DNA from: Oxalobacteraceae bacterium
GTDB taxonomy: Bacteria; Pseudomonadota; Gammaproteobacteria; Burkholderiales; Burkholderiaceae_D
Length of the DNA stretch: 58,949 nucleotides
Direction: 5' to 3'
Assembly: GCA_021298555.1 (NCBI GenBank)
Contig: JAJTGE010000021.1
Coordinates: forward strand, 1-58,949
Part shown: in pieces, positions 26,982 through 39,571 of the stretch
How positions within the stretch are numbered: position 1 is the stretch's first letter
How the letters are laid out: the number at the start of each line of letters is the position of its first letter
Program-made: the position numbers and the translations under genes
The notes under the pieces: model-generated
Seen by the model: only the letters and a program-made list of their open reading frames with translations
What the model was told of the DNA's origin: nothing
The model's database searches: none

Positions 26982-28376
26982 TTATCTGAGGCGGTTCCGA
27001 GCATGTTTTATGGATTCAACCACTTGAGCGGGTGCCGTTCCACCTGGATGGTTGCGAGCAGCGACAGAACCCTCCAAAGTAAGTATAGAAAATATATCGT
27101 CTTCTATTAACGGAGAAAATTCGCGCAGTTGGGTAAGTGTTAGTTCAGTCAGATCACATGCGTGCTGCTCGCATGATCTGACTGCCTTAGCAACGGCTTC
27201 ATGTGCATCACGAAATGGCAGACCTTTTTTTACCAGGTAATCGGCCAAATCTGTAGCAGTGGCATATCCTTGTAATGCGGCATTACGCATGGCGTCCGGT
27301 TTGACGGTGATGCCTGTGGCCATATCAGCAAAAATTCGTAAGGTATCAATTACTGTGTCGACCGTATCGAATAACGGTTCTTTGTCTTCCTGATTATCTT
27401 TGTTATAGGCCAGAGGCTGACCTTTCATCAGAGTCAGTAATGCAATCAGATGGCCGTTTACTCGGCCAGTTTTTCCTCGAGCTAATTCTGGGACATCAGG
27501 ATTTTTTTTCTGCGGCATGATCGATGAACCCGTACAAAATCGATCAGCGATATCAATGAAACCTATACGCGGGCTCATCCACAACACCAATTCTTCTGAG
27601 AGGCGTGATATATGCGTCATCACCAGCGCAGCTGCCGCACAAAACTCAATTGCAAAATCTCGATCTGATACCGCATCAAGGGAGTTGTGGCAGATGTCAT
27701 CAAAGCCCAGAGTTTTTGCAACACGGAGTCGATCGATAGGGAAGGTAGTTCCGGCGAGAGCTGCCGAACCCAGAGGCAGTCGATTGACGCGCTTGCGACA
27801 ATCCATCATGCGCTCTGTATCGCGATTAAACATTTCTACATAGGCCAGCATATGGTGACCAAACGTCACGGGCTGTGCGACTTGCATATGGGTGAACCCC
27901 GGCATGATGGTTGCCGCATGCTGTTCAGCGAGATGTAAGAGCGCATGCTGCAAATCTTTGAGCAAACGCTGAATATCATCAATGGCAGAGCGTAGGTAGA
28001 GTCGTATGTCGGTTGCGACTTGGTCATTCCGAGAACGACCGGTATGCAAACGTTTGCCGGCATCGCCGACTAATTCGGTCAGACGTTTTTCTATGTTCAG
28101 GTGCACATCTTCTAAATCAAGCAGCCATTCAAATTTACCTGCTGAAATATCAGTCTGTATTTGAGTCATGCCACGCTGTATCTCAGCATAATCTTGTTGA
28201 CTGATGATTTTTTGATGTGCCAGCATTTCTGCGTGGGCGAGTGATCCTTGAATATCGACGTCTGCCAGCCGGTAGTCAAAAAATACGGAAGCGGTATAGC
28301 GTTTAACTAAATCAGAGACAGGCTCTGAGAAGCGTGCCGACCAGGCTTCGTCTTTTTTAGAAAATTGATCTGACAT
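26982..28376 (-). CDS. argH: Argininosuccinate lyase
   Basis: A 464-residue homotetrameric enzyme of the fumarase superfamily that splits argininosuccinate into arginine and fumarate, the last step of arginine synthesis. Visible are the [12 protein letters not shown] and [13 protein letters not shown] segments of the active site, the catalytic histidine region [12 protein letters not shown], and the signature loop [12 protein letters not shown] with the catalytic serine. Length is standard. It stands about 100 bases downstream of ppc on the same strand. Confidence 0.97.
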   Translation of the reverse strand: MSDQFSKKDEAWSARFSEPVSDLVKRYTASVFFDYRLADVDIQGSLAHAEMLAHQKIISQQDYAEIQRGMTQIQTDISAGKFEWLLDLEDVHLNIEKRLTELVGDAGKRLHTGRSRNDQVATDIRLYLRSAIDDIQRLLKDLQHALLHLAEQHAATIMPGFTHMQVAQPVTFGHHMLAYVEMFNRDTERMMDCRKRVNRLPLGSAALAGTTFPIDRLRVAKTLGFDDICHNSLDAVSDRDFAIEFCAAAALVMTHISRLSEELVLWMSPRIGFIDIADRFCTGSSIMPQKKNPDVPELARGKTGRVNGHLIALLTLMKGQPLAYNKDNQEDKEPLFDTVDTVIDTLRIFADMATGITVKPDAMRNAALQGYATATDLADYLVKKGLPFRDAHEAVAKAVRSCEQHACDLTELTLTQLREFSPLIEDDIFSILTLEGSVAARNHPGGTAPAQVVESIKHARNRLR

Positions 28377-28478
28377 AGGAGTCTCGATAACAGTAAGTGG
28401 CTGCGATTATAGTGGATAGGTGTATCCCTATTATGATTAGTACAACAATCGCATGAATAGAATCGTGTTGAATGTGGA

Positions 28479-31310
28479 TCAGCCGGTATTTCGTAAACCT
28501 GCTGCGATACCGTTGATGGACAAGTGAATGCCACGGTGAACACGCACATCGGATTCTCGTCCTTGCTCTTTCCAGCTGCGATGGCGTTTGATTAATTCCA
28601 CTTGCAGGTGATTCAGAGGATCCAAATAAGCAAAGCGATTTTTGATTGAGCGTGCCAAGGTAGGATTTCCCGCCAAGCGCTCTTTAGAACCAGTAATCAG
28701 GGCTAAACATTCGCAAGCGAGTTCATGCTCAAGCGAGATGCGCTTAAAAATAGTGTTTCGAAGTTTTTTATCAGCGACTAAGCCAGCATAGCGAGAGGCG
28801 ACTGCCAAATCTGTTTTTGAAAGCACCATGTCCATATTGGAAAGCAGCGTAGAAAAAAATGGCCATTCTTTATACATGGCACGCAGCATGGTAATTTTTT
28901 TCGTTTTTGGACCACTGTTTTCATCCAATAGCCAGCTCTGCACTGCGCTACCGAATCCGTACCAGCCGGGTAGCAATAGTCGACATTGTCCCCACGAGAA
29001 TCCCCAGGGAATAGCACGCAAGTCTTCTATGCGTCGGGTTGATTTCCTCGAGGCTGGACGGGAGCCTATGTTAAGTTCGGCGATTTCAGCAATCGGAGTC
29101 GCAGCAAAAAAATAATCAGTAAAGCCCGGTGTTTCGTACACCAAATGGCGATACGCTCGGTAAGCGTTATCGGACAGGATTTCCATCGTGCCTTCGAAGC
29201 TGGCGAGCTGCTTGGCGCGCTTGCTCTCAGAGCTGGGAAGCGTCAGGCTAGCTTCCATAACAGCGGCGACAACCAGTTCAAGATTGCGACGCCCGATCTC
29301 AGGATTGGAAAATTTTGAAGCGATAATTTCGCCTTGTTCAGTCAAACGGAATTGACCATTCACCGTGCCCGACGGTTGCGCCAGGATAGCTTCGTGGCTA
29401 GGCCCACCACCACGACCTACCGTTCCACCGCGACCATGAAATAGTCGTAGTTTCACGCCGTGTTTTTGAAATACCTGAACTAATCCGACTTCAGCTTTGT
29501 ACAGTTCCCAGTTGGAGGTGAGAAAACCGCCATCTTTGTTGGAATCGGAATAGCCCAGCATGACTTCCTGTAAATCGCCTTGTTGACGCACCAGCTCGCG
29601 TACAGCAGGAATAGAAAGCCAGCCATTCATGATGTCGGCGGCATTACGAAGATCGGGAATAGTTTCAAAGAGCGGTATCACCATCAACTCGGCAACAGTA
29701 CTGGCCTGCGATGCATGAACTCGCATCAGCCCCGTTTCTTTTTGCAGCAGCAGCACTTCCATCAAATCAGATACGGTTTCGGTATGCGAAATAATGTAGT
29801 TGCGAATCGCACGTGAACCAAATTGTTCACGAACTGTGCGCGCCATGGATATCACACCTAACTCACTGATTGTTTCATCGGTGTAGCTAAGATATGGCGA
29901 GTGAAGTAGGCGAGGCTGACGCAGCTCCGATTGCAGTAGTGTTAGTTTTTCATTTTCATGTAGCGCGCTGTAATCGGGGCACACATCGGCCGAGCGAAAT
30001 AATTCACTGATAACGCGTTCATGGATATCCGAACTTTGGCGCATATCCAGGGTTGCAAGATGAAAGCCAAAAATAGTTGCAGCACGTCGCAGCGTATTTA
30101 AGCGTGGACGGGTCAGTGGCAAGCCGTGATTAGCGCGCAGTGAATCACCGATTACATCTAGATCGGCAATGAATTCAGTAATGTCGTCATACGGCTCCAT
30201 GGCGCCCACTTCTTGGCGCAAAATATTGGTAACGCCTAGTTTGCGTGCAGTGGCAGCGAGCCTGGCATAGACCGTAATCAGCGCACGTCGATAAGGCTCA
30301 TCAGTGCGGTGGGGAGAATGATCGGGCGAATTATCTGCCATGGTTTGCAGGGCGGGACTAACCGATACCAACAGAGTTGAAATAGATAGTTCGGCACCCA
30401 GTGCATGCACTTCGTCTAAATAAAAATCCAGTATCGTGGTTGATTGGCGGGACATTGCACGGCTCATGGTGTCTGAATTTACGTTCGGATTACCGTCGCG
30501 ATCACCGCCTATCCAACTGCCCATTTGCACAAAGGGTGGCAACGAGAAGCTGCGAGTGTGAGGGAATTGTTCTGCGAATTCAGTTTCTATATCTTCCATT
30601 AATGCGGGTAGTTCACGCAGAAACGTAATTCGGTAATACGACAATGCATTTTCGATTTCATCATCAACAGTTAATTTTGAATAGCGCAGCATGCGCGTCT
30701 GCCAGAGCTTGGCAATTTCTGCGTGAAGTAATTGTGAATTTCGATTTTTTTCTGAAGGCGGTAAAGGTAAATCACGTGCAGCCAATAACCGGGCAATCTC
30801 GCGACCAGCATCCAAAATACTTTTTCGCTGTACTTCGGTCGGGTGGGCAGTGAGCACAGGTGAAATAAGCGCATCAGTAAAAAATCCTTGCACAGCTTTT
30901 CCAGAAACACCTGAGGCGTCCAGTTTAGATAAAGTGGCAGCTAAGCTGCCAGCTTGTGCAGCTGAACCAGCCAGCAGGTGAGAGCGACGACGACGATTGT
31001 GATGTTGGTCTTCGGCGATATTGGCCAGATGTGAAAAATACGAGAATGCTCGCACCACAGAATTTGTTTGATCGCGCGTTAGTTTTTTAAGCAACCGATC
31101 AAGATCGGTACCTGCCTCGGGATCAGATTCGCGCCGAAAGCGAACGGCTGTTTGCCTGATTGTTTCAACAATCTCATAAACAGCATCGCCTTCTTGATGA
31201 CGAATTACGTCACCTAGCAGTCTACCCAAAAGTCGTATGTCTTCTTTGAGTGGAGCATCTTTATCCATAGTCTTAGACAAACGGGTAGAATTTTTTTTGG
31301 TGGTTGCCAT
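28479..31310 (-). CDS. ppc: Phosphoenolpyruvate carboxylase
   Basis: A 943-residue enzyme that makes oxaloacetate from PEP and bicarbonate, refilling the TCA cycle. All catalytic signatures are present: the histidine motif VLTAHPTEVQRKSI, GGDRDGNPNV, YSDSNKDGGFLTSNW, FHGRGGTVGRGGGP and the conserved C-terminus ending GLRNTG. It is divergent from hemC with 148 bases between the starts, and is followed by argH. Confidence 0.97.
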   Translation of the reverse strand: MATTKKNSTRLSKTMDKDAPLKEDIRLLGRLLGDVIRHQEGDAVYEIVETIRQTAVRFRRESDPEAGTDLDRLLKKLTRDQTNSVVRAFSYFSHLANIAEDQHHNRRRRSHLLAGSAAQAGSLAATLSKLDASGVSGKAVQGFFTDALISPVLTAHPTEVQRKSILDAGREIARLLAARDLPLPPSEKNRNSQLLHAEIAKLWQTRMLRYSKLTVDDEIENALSYYRITFLRELPALMEDIETEFAEQFPHTRSFSLPPFVQMGSWIGGDRDGNPNVNSDTMSRAMSRQSTTILDFYLDEVHALGAELSISTLLVSVSPALQTMADNSPDHSPHRTDEPYRRALITVYARLAATARKLGVTNILRQEVGAMEPYDDITEFIADLDVIGDSLRANHGLPLTRPRLNTLRRAATIFGFHLATLDMRQSSDIHERVISELFRSADVCPDYSALHENEKLTLLQSELRQPRLLHSPYLSYTDETISELGVISMARTVREQFGSRAIRNYIISHTETVSDLMEVLLLQKETGLMRVHASQASTVAELMVIPLFETIPDLRNAADIMNGWLSIPAVRELVRQQGDLQEVMLGYSDSNKDGGFLTSNWELYKAEVGLVQVFQKHGVKLRLFHGRGGTVGRGGGPSHEAILAQPSGTVNGQFRLTEQGEIIASKFSNPEIGRRNLELVVAAVMEASLTLPSSESKRAKQLASFEGTMEILSDNAYRAYRHLVYETPGFTDYFFAATPIAEIAELNIGSRPASRKSTRRIEDLRAIPWGFSWGQCRLLLPGWYGFGSAVQSWLLDENSGPKTKKITMLRAMYKEWPFFSTLLSNMDMVLSKTDLAVASRYAGLVADKKLRNTIFKRISLEHELACECLALITGSKERLAGNPTLARSIKNRFAYLDPLNHLQVELIKRHRSWKEQGRESDVRVHRGIHLSINGIAAGLRNTG

Positions 31311-31457
31311 GGCAGGGATATGCTTTCAGCTTGAGTCATCGGCAACGCGGCTTTTGGCCAGGCTGCACCAGGGGCGCATGATAAAATCCGCCGGTTTTTA
31401 CGCATTACCAATTGGGTCGACGAATTTGTGCATCGGCCATGAACCAGAGAGGCCGCT

Positions 31458-32396
31458 TTGAACGCATCGTTTTCCGGAAAACTGGTGATTGCTTCACGTG
31501 AGAGCAGGCTCGCCATGTGGCAAGCAGAAACCGTGCAGGCACGCTTACTTGAATTATATCCGCTCAGTACGGTCACAATTCTTGGAATGACTACCCGAGG
31601 TGATCAAATTCTTGATCGCACCTTGTCTAAAGTCGGCGGCAAAGGCCTATTTGTCAAAGAACTCGAAGTCGCTATGCAAAATGGTGAAGCTGATTTGGCG
31701 GTTCATTCATTAAAAGATGTGCCCATGGAGCTGCCCGAGGGCTTTGAGCTGGCAGCAGTCTTAGAACGCGAAGATCCGCGCGATGCGTTTGTCTCCAACA
31801 CGTACCGCAGCCTCGAAGATTTACCCGCCGGAGCTGTTGTTGGAACCAGCAGTTTGCGACGTCAGGCATTGATAGCCTCACGCTTTCCCCTGCTGACCAT
31901 ACAACCCTTACGCGGCAATCTGGATACACGTCTAGGTAAGCTTGATCGCGGTGAGTACGCCGCTATCATTCTCGCTGCCGCAGGATTAAAACGTTTGGGC
32001 ATGGCCGACAGAATTAGCTCTTTTATAGAGCCGGAGCACAGCCTGCCGGCGCCTGGCCAGGGTGCCATGGCCATTGAAATACCCTCTGGTCGTAAAGAGC
32101 TGCTTGAATTGCTTGCACCGCTAAACCACATTGATACCGAGCGCGCAGTTCGTGCTGAACGTACTCTTTCCAAAAGCTTTGGTGGTAGCTGCCAAATACC
32201 GCTGGCTGCCTTTGCTACCGTTGAACACAACAAAATGCGCCTGCGCGCCATGGTCGCCACGCCCGACGGGCTACGTATTGCACGTGCAGAGGTTAATGGG
32301 GACGCGGCTATGCCGGAAGCATTGGGCCAGGAAATTGCCATAGCACTCGAGGCGCAGAATGCCAGCGCCATACTTGCCGCTTGCAAGCTTGAGTAA
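31458..32396 (+). CDS. hemC: Hydroxymethylbilane synthase (porphobilinogen deaminase)
   Basis: A 312-residue enzyme that links four porphobilinogens into hydroxymethylbilane. The N-terminal [41 protein letters not shown], the SSLRRQA motif and the dipyrromethane-cofactor cysteine in [13 protein letters not shown] are all seen. Initiation is at TTG 31458 behind GAGAGG with a 5-base spacer. It is the first gene of hemC-hemD-hemX-hemY, whose reading frames overlap or nearly touch. Confidence 0.96.
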   Translation: MNASFSGKLVIASRESRLAMWQAETVQARLLELYPLSTVTILGMTTRGDQILDRTLSKVGGKGLFVKELEVAMQNGEADLAVHSLKDVPMELPEGFELAAVLEREDPRDAFVSNTYRSLEDLPAGAVVGTSSLRRQALIASRFPLLTIQPLRGNLDTRLGKLDRGEYAAIILAAAGLKRLGMADRISSFIEPEHSLPAPGQGAMAIEIPSGRKELLELLAPLNHIDTERAVRAERTLSKSFGGSCQIPLAAFATVEHNKMRLRAMVATPDGLRIARAEVNGDAAMPEALGQEIAIALEAQNASAILAACKLE

Positions 32397-33162
32397 GACA
32401 CCCATAGTTATTACCCGCCCCCAGTCGCAGGCCGAACCGCTGGCCGCGCGATTGACCGCCATGGGGCGCGATGCGCGTATTTTTCCTCTTTTGGAAATAC
32501 AGCCGCTGGCTGACAATACCCAGCTAACAGCCTGTATGAAGGGCCTGGCCGACTACGCCATGGTTGCCTTTGTTAGCCCCAATGCCATCGATGCTGCGTT
32601 CACCTGCTTGTCTCACTGGCCGCAGGGCGTCGTGGCGGCAGTCGTCGGCGAAGGCAGCCGTCTGGCCTTGGCCAAGCATGGTGTTACTAACGAGACTGCT
32701 ATGGTTCTAAGCCCTGTAGATGCTCAGCGCACCGACTCTGAAACTTTGCTCGAGGTAGTGGATTTGCCAGCGCTGGCTGGTAAGAAGGTGCTCATAGTAC
32801 GAGCAGAAACTGGCCGCGAATTACTGGCCGACCGTTTGCGGGAGGCTGGGATCTCGGTTGATCAGGTAGCAGCCTACAGCCGCAGCGCCCCCTTGCTGGA
32901 TGATCAGCGTCGTCAAGAGTTGAGCCAGCTGATCGATGCGCGCTCTGACTGGATCATCACCAGTTCGGAAGCTCTGCGATATCTCAAAGAGGATGTACAG
33001 CAGGCGGCTGGAACGTCCGGTTGGGAGCGAATTAAGCAGGCGACACTGATCGTTCCGCACTTACGTATTGCTGAGACTGCAAAAAACATTGGGTTTGAGC
33101 AAGTAATTCTGACAGCGTCAGGCGACGAAGCACTGATGGCCGCGATACAATCGCGCCCATGA
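32389..33162 (+). CDS. hemD: Uroporphyrinogen-III synthase
   Basis: About 257 residues, with the HemD start [52 protein letters not shown], a YSR motif and [13 protein letters not shown]. It closes and inverts ring D of hydroxymethylbilane to form uroporphyrinogen III. I chose the TTG at 32389, giving an 8-base overlap with hemC, because family proteins begin close to the beta strand PIVITRPQ; an in-frame ATG at 32359 would add ten residues and a longer overlap. Sequence conservation is low, as usual for HemD. Confidence 0.9.
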   Translation: MSKTPIVITRPQSQAEPLAARLTAMGRDARIFPLLEIQPLADNTQLTACMKGLADYAMVAFVSPNAIDAAFTCLSHWPQGVVAAVVGEGSRLALAKHGVTNETAMVLSPVDAQRTDSETLLEVVDLPALAGKKVLIVRAETGRELLADRLREAGISVDQVAAYSRSAPLLDDQRRQELSQLIDARSDWIITSSEALRYLKEDVQQAAGTSGWERIKQATLIVPHLRIAETAKNIGFEQVILTASGDEALMAAIQSRP

Positions 33163-34427
33163 GCGAGCTGCCACCATCCCCCCCATCGTCTACTACGTCC
33201 GACGCAACTGCGTCTGCGACTGGTTCTGCCACGACTTCTGAGGCTATCCCAGCGCCTGTAGAGCAGCCCGTGACACCGGAATCCCAGTCGGCGGCAGCGG
33301 CACAGCCAACAGCACAGCCAACAGTACCACCGCCTGAGGTAACCGCAACCAGGGCTACTGAGCCGCCTGCGCGTAAGTGGAACTGGCACCTTCCTGAAGG
33401 TTTGGATGGTAAAGAATTTAATCTCAAGCTCATCGTTGGCTTGTTAGCTATCCTGCTCGGTCTGCAATGGTGGAGTGCGCGTACCGACATCAGCGATTTA
33501 CGTCGTGAGTTGGCTCAGCGCTTGCAGTCGGGCGACAACATGAACATTCAGACCAAGTTGATTGCCAACCGAGTCGATGATGAACTCAAACTCATTCAGG
33601 GAAAAGTAGCCGTACTTGAGGCGAAACAAGTGGAATCGCAAGGTCAGCAACTGGCTCTGGAACAGCTTTATCAGGATCTGGCAAAAAATCGTGATGACTG
33701 GGCCTTGGCTGAAATAGAACAAGTATTGTCCACAGCAAGTCAGCAACTACAGTTAGCAGGAAATATTCGTGGCGCATTGATAGCCCTGCAAAATGCAGAT
33801 GCGCGTCTGGCACGAGCTGATCGTCCGCAATTTATTGCAATTCGTCGTGCGATTGCAAAAGATATCGATAATCTTAAAAGTTTACCCAGCGTTGACCTGA
33901 CAGGCATAGCTGTCAGACTCGACACGTTGGTAGCTCAGATTGATCAAATGCCTTTGCTGTCCGATGAAAAGCCTGCGGTCGTTGCTCCTACCCCCAAATC
34001 TAAGCTGGCAGCTCAAACACCTGCTGATGTAAAGGCCGCAAGCGATTGGCGTGGAGTGTTGCTCGAGCGCTGGAATAGCTGGAGCAGCGACTTGTGGAAT
34101 GAAATTCGTCAATTGGTCAGAGTACGAGTCGTAGGCACGCCCGAAGCATTGTTGTTGTCGCCCGGCGAAGCATTCTTTGCCAGAGAAAATTTGAAATTAC
34201 GCTTACTCAATGCCAGGTTAGCGCTGCTATCGCGTAATGATGCAGCTTTCCGCAGTGATCTTGCCGAGGCTGATCGCGCCTTGGTTCGGTATTTTGAGAT
34301 TCGTGCAAAGCAAACGCAAGCCGCTCGTGATTTGATCAAGCAATTACAAGAGAGCGTACTCAACATAGAAATGCCGACCCTTGCGAACAGTCTTGCTGCT
34401 GTTCGTCAGTCTCGTTCGCGGCCTTAA
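33159..34427 (+). CDS. hemX: HemX, membrane-anchored heme-operon protein
   Basis: A 422-residue protein of the HemX family, often annotated as putative uroporphyrinogen-III C-methyltransferase although it lacks the methyltransferase fold. It has a Pro/Ala/Ser/Thr-rich cytoplasmic N-terminus, one transmembrane helix at about residues 88-105 (KLIVGLLAILLGLQWW) and a helical periplasmic region (NRDDWALAEIEQVLSTA). The ATG overlaps the hemD stop (ATGA). With HemY it probably organises the heme pathway at the membrane; direct function is unproven. Confidence 0.9.
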   Translation: MSELPPSPPSSTTSDATASATGSATTSEAIPAPVEQPVTPESQSAAAAQPTAQPTVPPPEVTATRATEPPARKWNWHLPEGLDGKEFNLKLIVGLLAILLGLQWWSARTDISDLRRELAQRLQSGDNMNIQTKLIANRVDDELKLIQGKVAVLEAKQVESQGQQLALEQLYQDLAKNRDDWALAEIEQVLSTASQQLQLAGNIRGALIALQNADARLARADRPQFIAIRRAIAKDIDNLKSLPSVDLTGIAVRLDTLVAQIDQMPLLSDEKPAVVAPTPKSKLAAQTPADVKAASDWRGVLLERWNSWSSDLWNEIRQLVRVRVVGTPEALLLSPGEAFFARENLKLRLLNARLALLSRNDAAFRSDLAEADRALVRYFEIRAKQTQAARDLIKQLQESVLNIEMPTLANSLAAVRQSRSRP

Positions 34428-34432
34428 TCGCT

Positions 34433-35644
34433 ATGCGCTTTTTTATCTGGCTCATGATATTGCTTGCATCAGCTATAGGTTTAGCTGTTCTTGCACGTTT
34501 TAATCCCGGTAATGTCGTTTTGTTCTATCCGCCGTATCGGATCGATTTTTCGCTGAATTTTTTCATCGTCGTTATGCTGGCCAGCTTCTCTTTTGTGCTG
34601 GTGATTCTGGCAGCGGTTCGAGCTACGTTAGCGATGCCGCGTCGTGTCGAGCAGTACCGTGCGATGCGTCAGTTACGCGAATCAGGCCGCGCATTAAATG
34701 AAGCTTTGCAAAGTTATTTAGAGGGCCGTTTTGGTCGTGCAGAAAAATTAGCTGAGCGCGCAGCTGCCTCACCAGATAATGCAGGCTTAGCTGCATTAAT
34801 TGCAGCGCGTGCAGCCCAGCGCATGCAGCAATCAATTCGTCGTGATGAATGGTTATCAAAAGCTGATCAAGATACGCATCTTAGAACAGCACGATTGATG
34901 ACAGCAGTTGAGCTGTATGCCGAGGATGTCAAAGAAACCGATCGTGCGCTCGACGCTCTGCGCGAATTAAACACGAGTGGAATTCGTCATACCCAAGCCT
35001 TACGCTTGGCACTCAAAGTGCATCAAAATGCGCGCAATTGGCCAGAGGTATTACGATTAGTTCGTTTGCTGGACAAGCACAAATCACTACACCCCACACT
35101 GTCGCGACGTCTGCGTGATATGGCCTATGAAGCCTTGCTGACCAAAGCCAGCGAAGATTCAGAATCGTTAAAGCTGCTGTGGTCTAAGGTACCAACGGTG
35201 GACAGATTGAGCTCGGTTGTTGCCGTAAACGCTGCTCTAGCTTTTATAAAAATTGGCCAGCAAATCGAAGCAACCGCAATTCTTGAAGCAGCCTTAGCAT
35301 CGCAGTGGGACACACGTTTATTACGTGCTTACCGACAGAGCGCGGCACAGGAAGGTTCAGCTACCTTATTAAAACAAATTGAGCATTGCGAGCACTGGTT
35401 AAAAGAACGACCTAACGATACGGAAATTTCGCTCGCATTAGGTGTGCTTTGTCTGAAGCAAAAATTGTGGGGTAAAGCTCAACGGCATTTAGAGCAGTCA
35501 CTTGCAGGCGGTGATCTGGCAACACGTCAGGAAGGGCATCTGAGGTTAGCTCAATTGCACGAAGAATTAAATCAAACCGAAGCCGCTGCCGATCATTACC
35601 GTCAGTGTGCGATGACCTTGTTACCGGTTGTAGCAAAATCCTAG
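34433..35644 (+). CDS. hemY: HemY, TPR-containing heme-biosynthesis membrane protein
   Basis: A 403-residue HemY N-type protein. Two transmembrane helices (residues about 2-20 and 38-61) enclose the FNPGNVVLFYPPYRIDFSLN segment typical of HemY, then a long tetratricopeptide-like helical region, for example EGRFGRAEKLAERAA and LGVLCLKQKLWGKAQRHLEQSL. It is translated 5 bases after hemX. It is not the unrelated protoporphyrinogen oxidase that shares the name in Bacillus. Confidence 0.92.
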   Translation: MRFFIWLMILLASAIGLAVLARFNPGNVVLFYPPYRIDFSLNFFIVVMLASFSFVLVILAAVRATLAMPRRVEQYRAMRQLRESGRALNEALQSYLEGRFGRAEKLAERAAASPDNAGLAALIAARAAQRMQQSIRRDEWLSKADQDTHLRTARLMTAVELYAEDVKETDRALDALRELNTSGIRHTQALRLALKVHQNARNWPEVLRLVRLLDKHKSLHPTLSRRLRDMAYEALLTKASEDSESLKLLWSKVPTVDRLSSVVAVNAALAFIKIGQQIEATAILEAALASQWDTRLLRAYRQSAAQEGSATLLKQIEHCEHWLKERPNDTEISLALGVLCLKQKLWGKAQRHLEQSLAGGDLATRQEGHLRLAQLHEELNQTEAAADHYRQCAMTLLPVVAKS

Positions 35645-35726
35645 TCGCGTAGATCTTAGTCTCTGAGACAGCTACCCTTATAAACGCCAGCCTTTTCAAT
35701 GTAAGCGCACCGCAAGCCTGTGCCGC

Positions 35727-35732
35727 TATAAT
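35727..35732 (+). promoter_or_regulatory. Candidate -10 element for ppa
   Basis: Consensus TATAAT within gccgcTATAATcgc, 44 bases before the ppa start. The corresponding -35 position has no good match. Confidence 0.45.
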
Positions 35733-35776
35733 CGCTTGTTGTGTAATTTCTAATTTATTTATTTTCTGAGGTAAAA

Positions 35777-36325
35777 ATGGGTTTGAATCTGGTACCGGCT
35801 GGCCGCAATTTGCCTGATGATTTTAATGTGGTCATCGAAATTCCCATGAATGCCGACCCTATTAAGTATGAAGTTGATAAGGAATCAGGCGCTATTTTTG
35901 TTGATCGTTTTATGGGCACGGCGATGCATTACCCGTGTAACTACGGTTATGTACCCCACACCATTGCCGATGATGGCGATCCAGTTGACGTATTAGTTAT
36001 TACGCCGTTTCCGCTATTGCCGGGCGTGGTGGTGCGTTGCCGCCCTATAGGTGTTTTAAAGATGCAGGATGAATCCGGTGGTGATGCCAAAGTGCTGGCG
36101 GTACCAGTGGATAAAGTGCTGCCGATTTACACGCATTGGCAAAAGCCAGCAGACATGAATGTTTTGCGTTTACAGCAGATACAACATTTTTTTGAGCACT
36201 ACAAAGATCTTGAGCCCGGCAAATGGGTCAAGGTGGATGGCTGGTTCGGACCTGAAGATGCACGCGCAGAGATTATGACTGGCGTAGACAATTATAAAAA
36301 AGCTGCAAGCAAGCCAAATTTCTGA
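35777..36325 (+). CDS. ppa: Inorganic pyrophosphatase
   Basis: A 182-residue soluble family I pyrophosphatase that hydrolyses PPi and drives biosynthetic reactions. It shows [16 protein letters not shown], the active-site signature [13 protein letters not shown] with three metal-binding aspartates, and [17 protein letters not shown] precedes the ATG by a few bases, and a consensus -10 box lies upstream, so it probably has its own promoter despite following hemY. A hairpin terminator follows. Confidence 0.97.
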   Translation: MGLNLVPAGRNLPDDFNVVIEIPMNADPIKYEVDKESGAIFVDRFMGTAMHYPCNYGYVPHTIADDGDPVDVLVITPFPLLPGVVVRCRPIGVLKMQDESGGDAKVLAVPVDKVLPIYTHWQKPADMNVLRLQQIQHFFEHYKDLEPGKWVKVDGWFGPEDARAEIMTGVDNYKKAASKPNF

Positions 36326-36353
36326 TGATGCAATCGGTGCAGTCGCTGCAGAC

Positions 36354-36384
36354 AAAGGGCACCACTGTGATGGTGTCTTTTTTA
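36354..36384 (+). terminator. Probable intrinsic terminator after ppa
   Basis: Hairpin aaag/cttt plus caccA/Tggtg around a ctgtga loop, followed by tttttta. There is one small internal bulge. Confidence 0.7.
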
Positions 36385-36393
36385 TGAATCCGT

Positions 36394-37536
36394 TTAACTT
36401 TTAAATGGATTACGTTCATTGAGTTCGTCAACATAGTTTTCGATTCCTTTTCCTTCTTCTTCTAAGAATCGCTCTACTGCGTCGGCAAATCCTGAGTGAG
36501 CTAGCCAATGGGCTGACCACGTTTGTTGCGGTAAAAAGCCCCTGGCCATTTTGTGTTCGCCCTGAGCGCCACCTTCAAATGCGTTAATTTTGTTAGCGAT
36601 ACAAAATTCTAGCGGCTGGTAGTAAGCCGTCTCAAAATGCAGGCAAGGGTGTTGTTCCAGCGCGCCCCAATATCGTCCGTACAGCGCATTTTGATCATGA
36701 ATCAATAACGATGATGCAATAGGAATACCCTCGCGTTCCGCAATCACCATTAGTATATTTTCTGGCATGGTTGCGCCGATTCTGTGAAAGAAATCCAAAT
36801 TCAAATACGGCGTGGAGTAATGCGCACGGTAGGTATGATCATAGCAACGCTTAAAAAATTTCCAGTCAGATTCTTTGGCATCTATGCCCGGTAGCTGACG
36901 CAATGTGATCCCTGCTTCTTGTACCTTGCGCCGTTCGGCGCGTATATTTTTTCGTTTTTTTTGTTCTAGCGTTGATAGAAATTCGTCAAAACTAGAATAG
37001 CTCTGATTTTTCCAATGAAACTGTATTCCTTTGCGCAGTATGAATCCCTGCGCTTCTAATAAACGCGCTTCGTATTCAGGCGGGTAAAGAACATGTGTAG
37101 ACGACAAATCATTTTTTTTCTGTAGGCCTACCAGAGCGCTCACCAAAGCTGCTCGAGCTGGTGTGTCAATGGCCAACAGTCGAGCGCCAGTTACCGGCGT
37201 AAATGGAATAGCAGAGAGCAGCTTTGGGTAATATTCCAACCCATTGCGGCGGTACGCGTCTGCCCATGCCCAATCAAAGACATACTCACCATACGAGTGA
37301 AATTTTGCATACAGCGGTAGCGCAGCAACCAAGAGATCGTTTTGCCAGATCGTTAAATACTGAGGCTGCCAGCCGGTTTTTTCGCTGGCACTGCCGGATT
37401 CATGCAATGCATGCAAAAAAGCATACGAAAGGAAAGGATTGGACTCCGGCTGCGAATTAACGAGCTGGTCCCAGCGGCTTTGATCTACCTCGGCAAGAGA
37501 GGAAAGGATACGCGTGCGATAATTCTGGTTTTGCAG
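36394..37536 (-). CDS. FemAB-like / peptidogalycan-recognition acyltransferase (DUF482, GNAT fold)
   Basis: Roughly 380 residues of the FemAB_like (formerly DUF482) family: WDQLVNSQPESNPFLSYAFL, KFHSYGEYVFDWAWADAY, KKRKNIRAERRKV, and the end FEGGAQGEHKMARGFLP. These proteins have a GNAT-type fold and are thought to transfer acyl or aminoacyl groups; the substrate is unknown. Start choice is difficult. ATG 37647 would overlap the divergent nadE start by 83 bases, and its extra N-terminus looks like antisense of nadE. The family normally begins near YRTRILSSLAEVD. The only nearby site with a ribosome-binding sequence (AAGAGG, 6 bases away) is a CTG at 37536, used here with reserve. A short gap separates it from the ppa terminator. 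Confidence 0.8.
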   Translation of the reverse strand: MQNQNYRTRILSSLAEVDQSRWDQLVNSQPESNPFLSYAFLHALHESGSASEKTGWQPQYLTIWQNDLLVAALPLYAKFHSYGEYVFDWAWADAYRRNGLEYYPKLLSAIPFTPVTGARLLAIDTPARAALVSALVGLQKKNDLSSTHVLYPPEYEARLLEAQGFILRKGIQFHWKNQSYSSFDEFLSTLEQKKRKNIRAERRKVQEAGITLRQLPGIDAKESDWKFFKRCYDHTYRAHYSTPYLNLDFFHRIGATMPENILMVIAEREGIPIASSLLIHDQNALYGRYWGALEQHPCLHFETAYYQPLEFCIANKINAFEGGAQGEHKMARGFLPQQTWSAHWLAHSGFADAVERFLEEEGKGIENYVDELNERNPFKS

Positions 37537-37564
37537 GTTTAGCCTCTTTGAAGCATGGTTACCA

Positions 37565-39561
<1,997 letters not shown>

Positions 39562-39571
39562 TACGATTACG

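Noticed and set aside
31862-32401. Open frame of 179 codons opposite hemC
   Set aside because: Antisense shadow; hemC is full length with all motifs.
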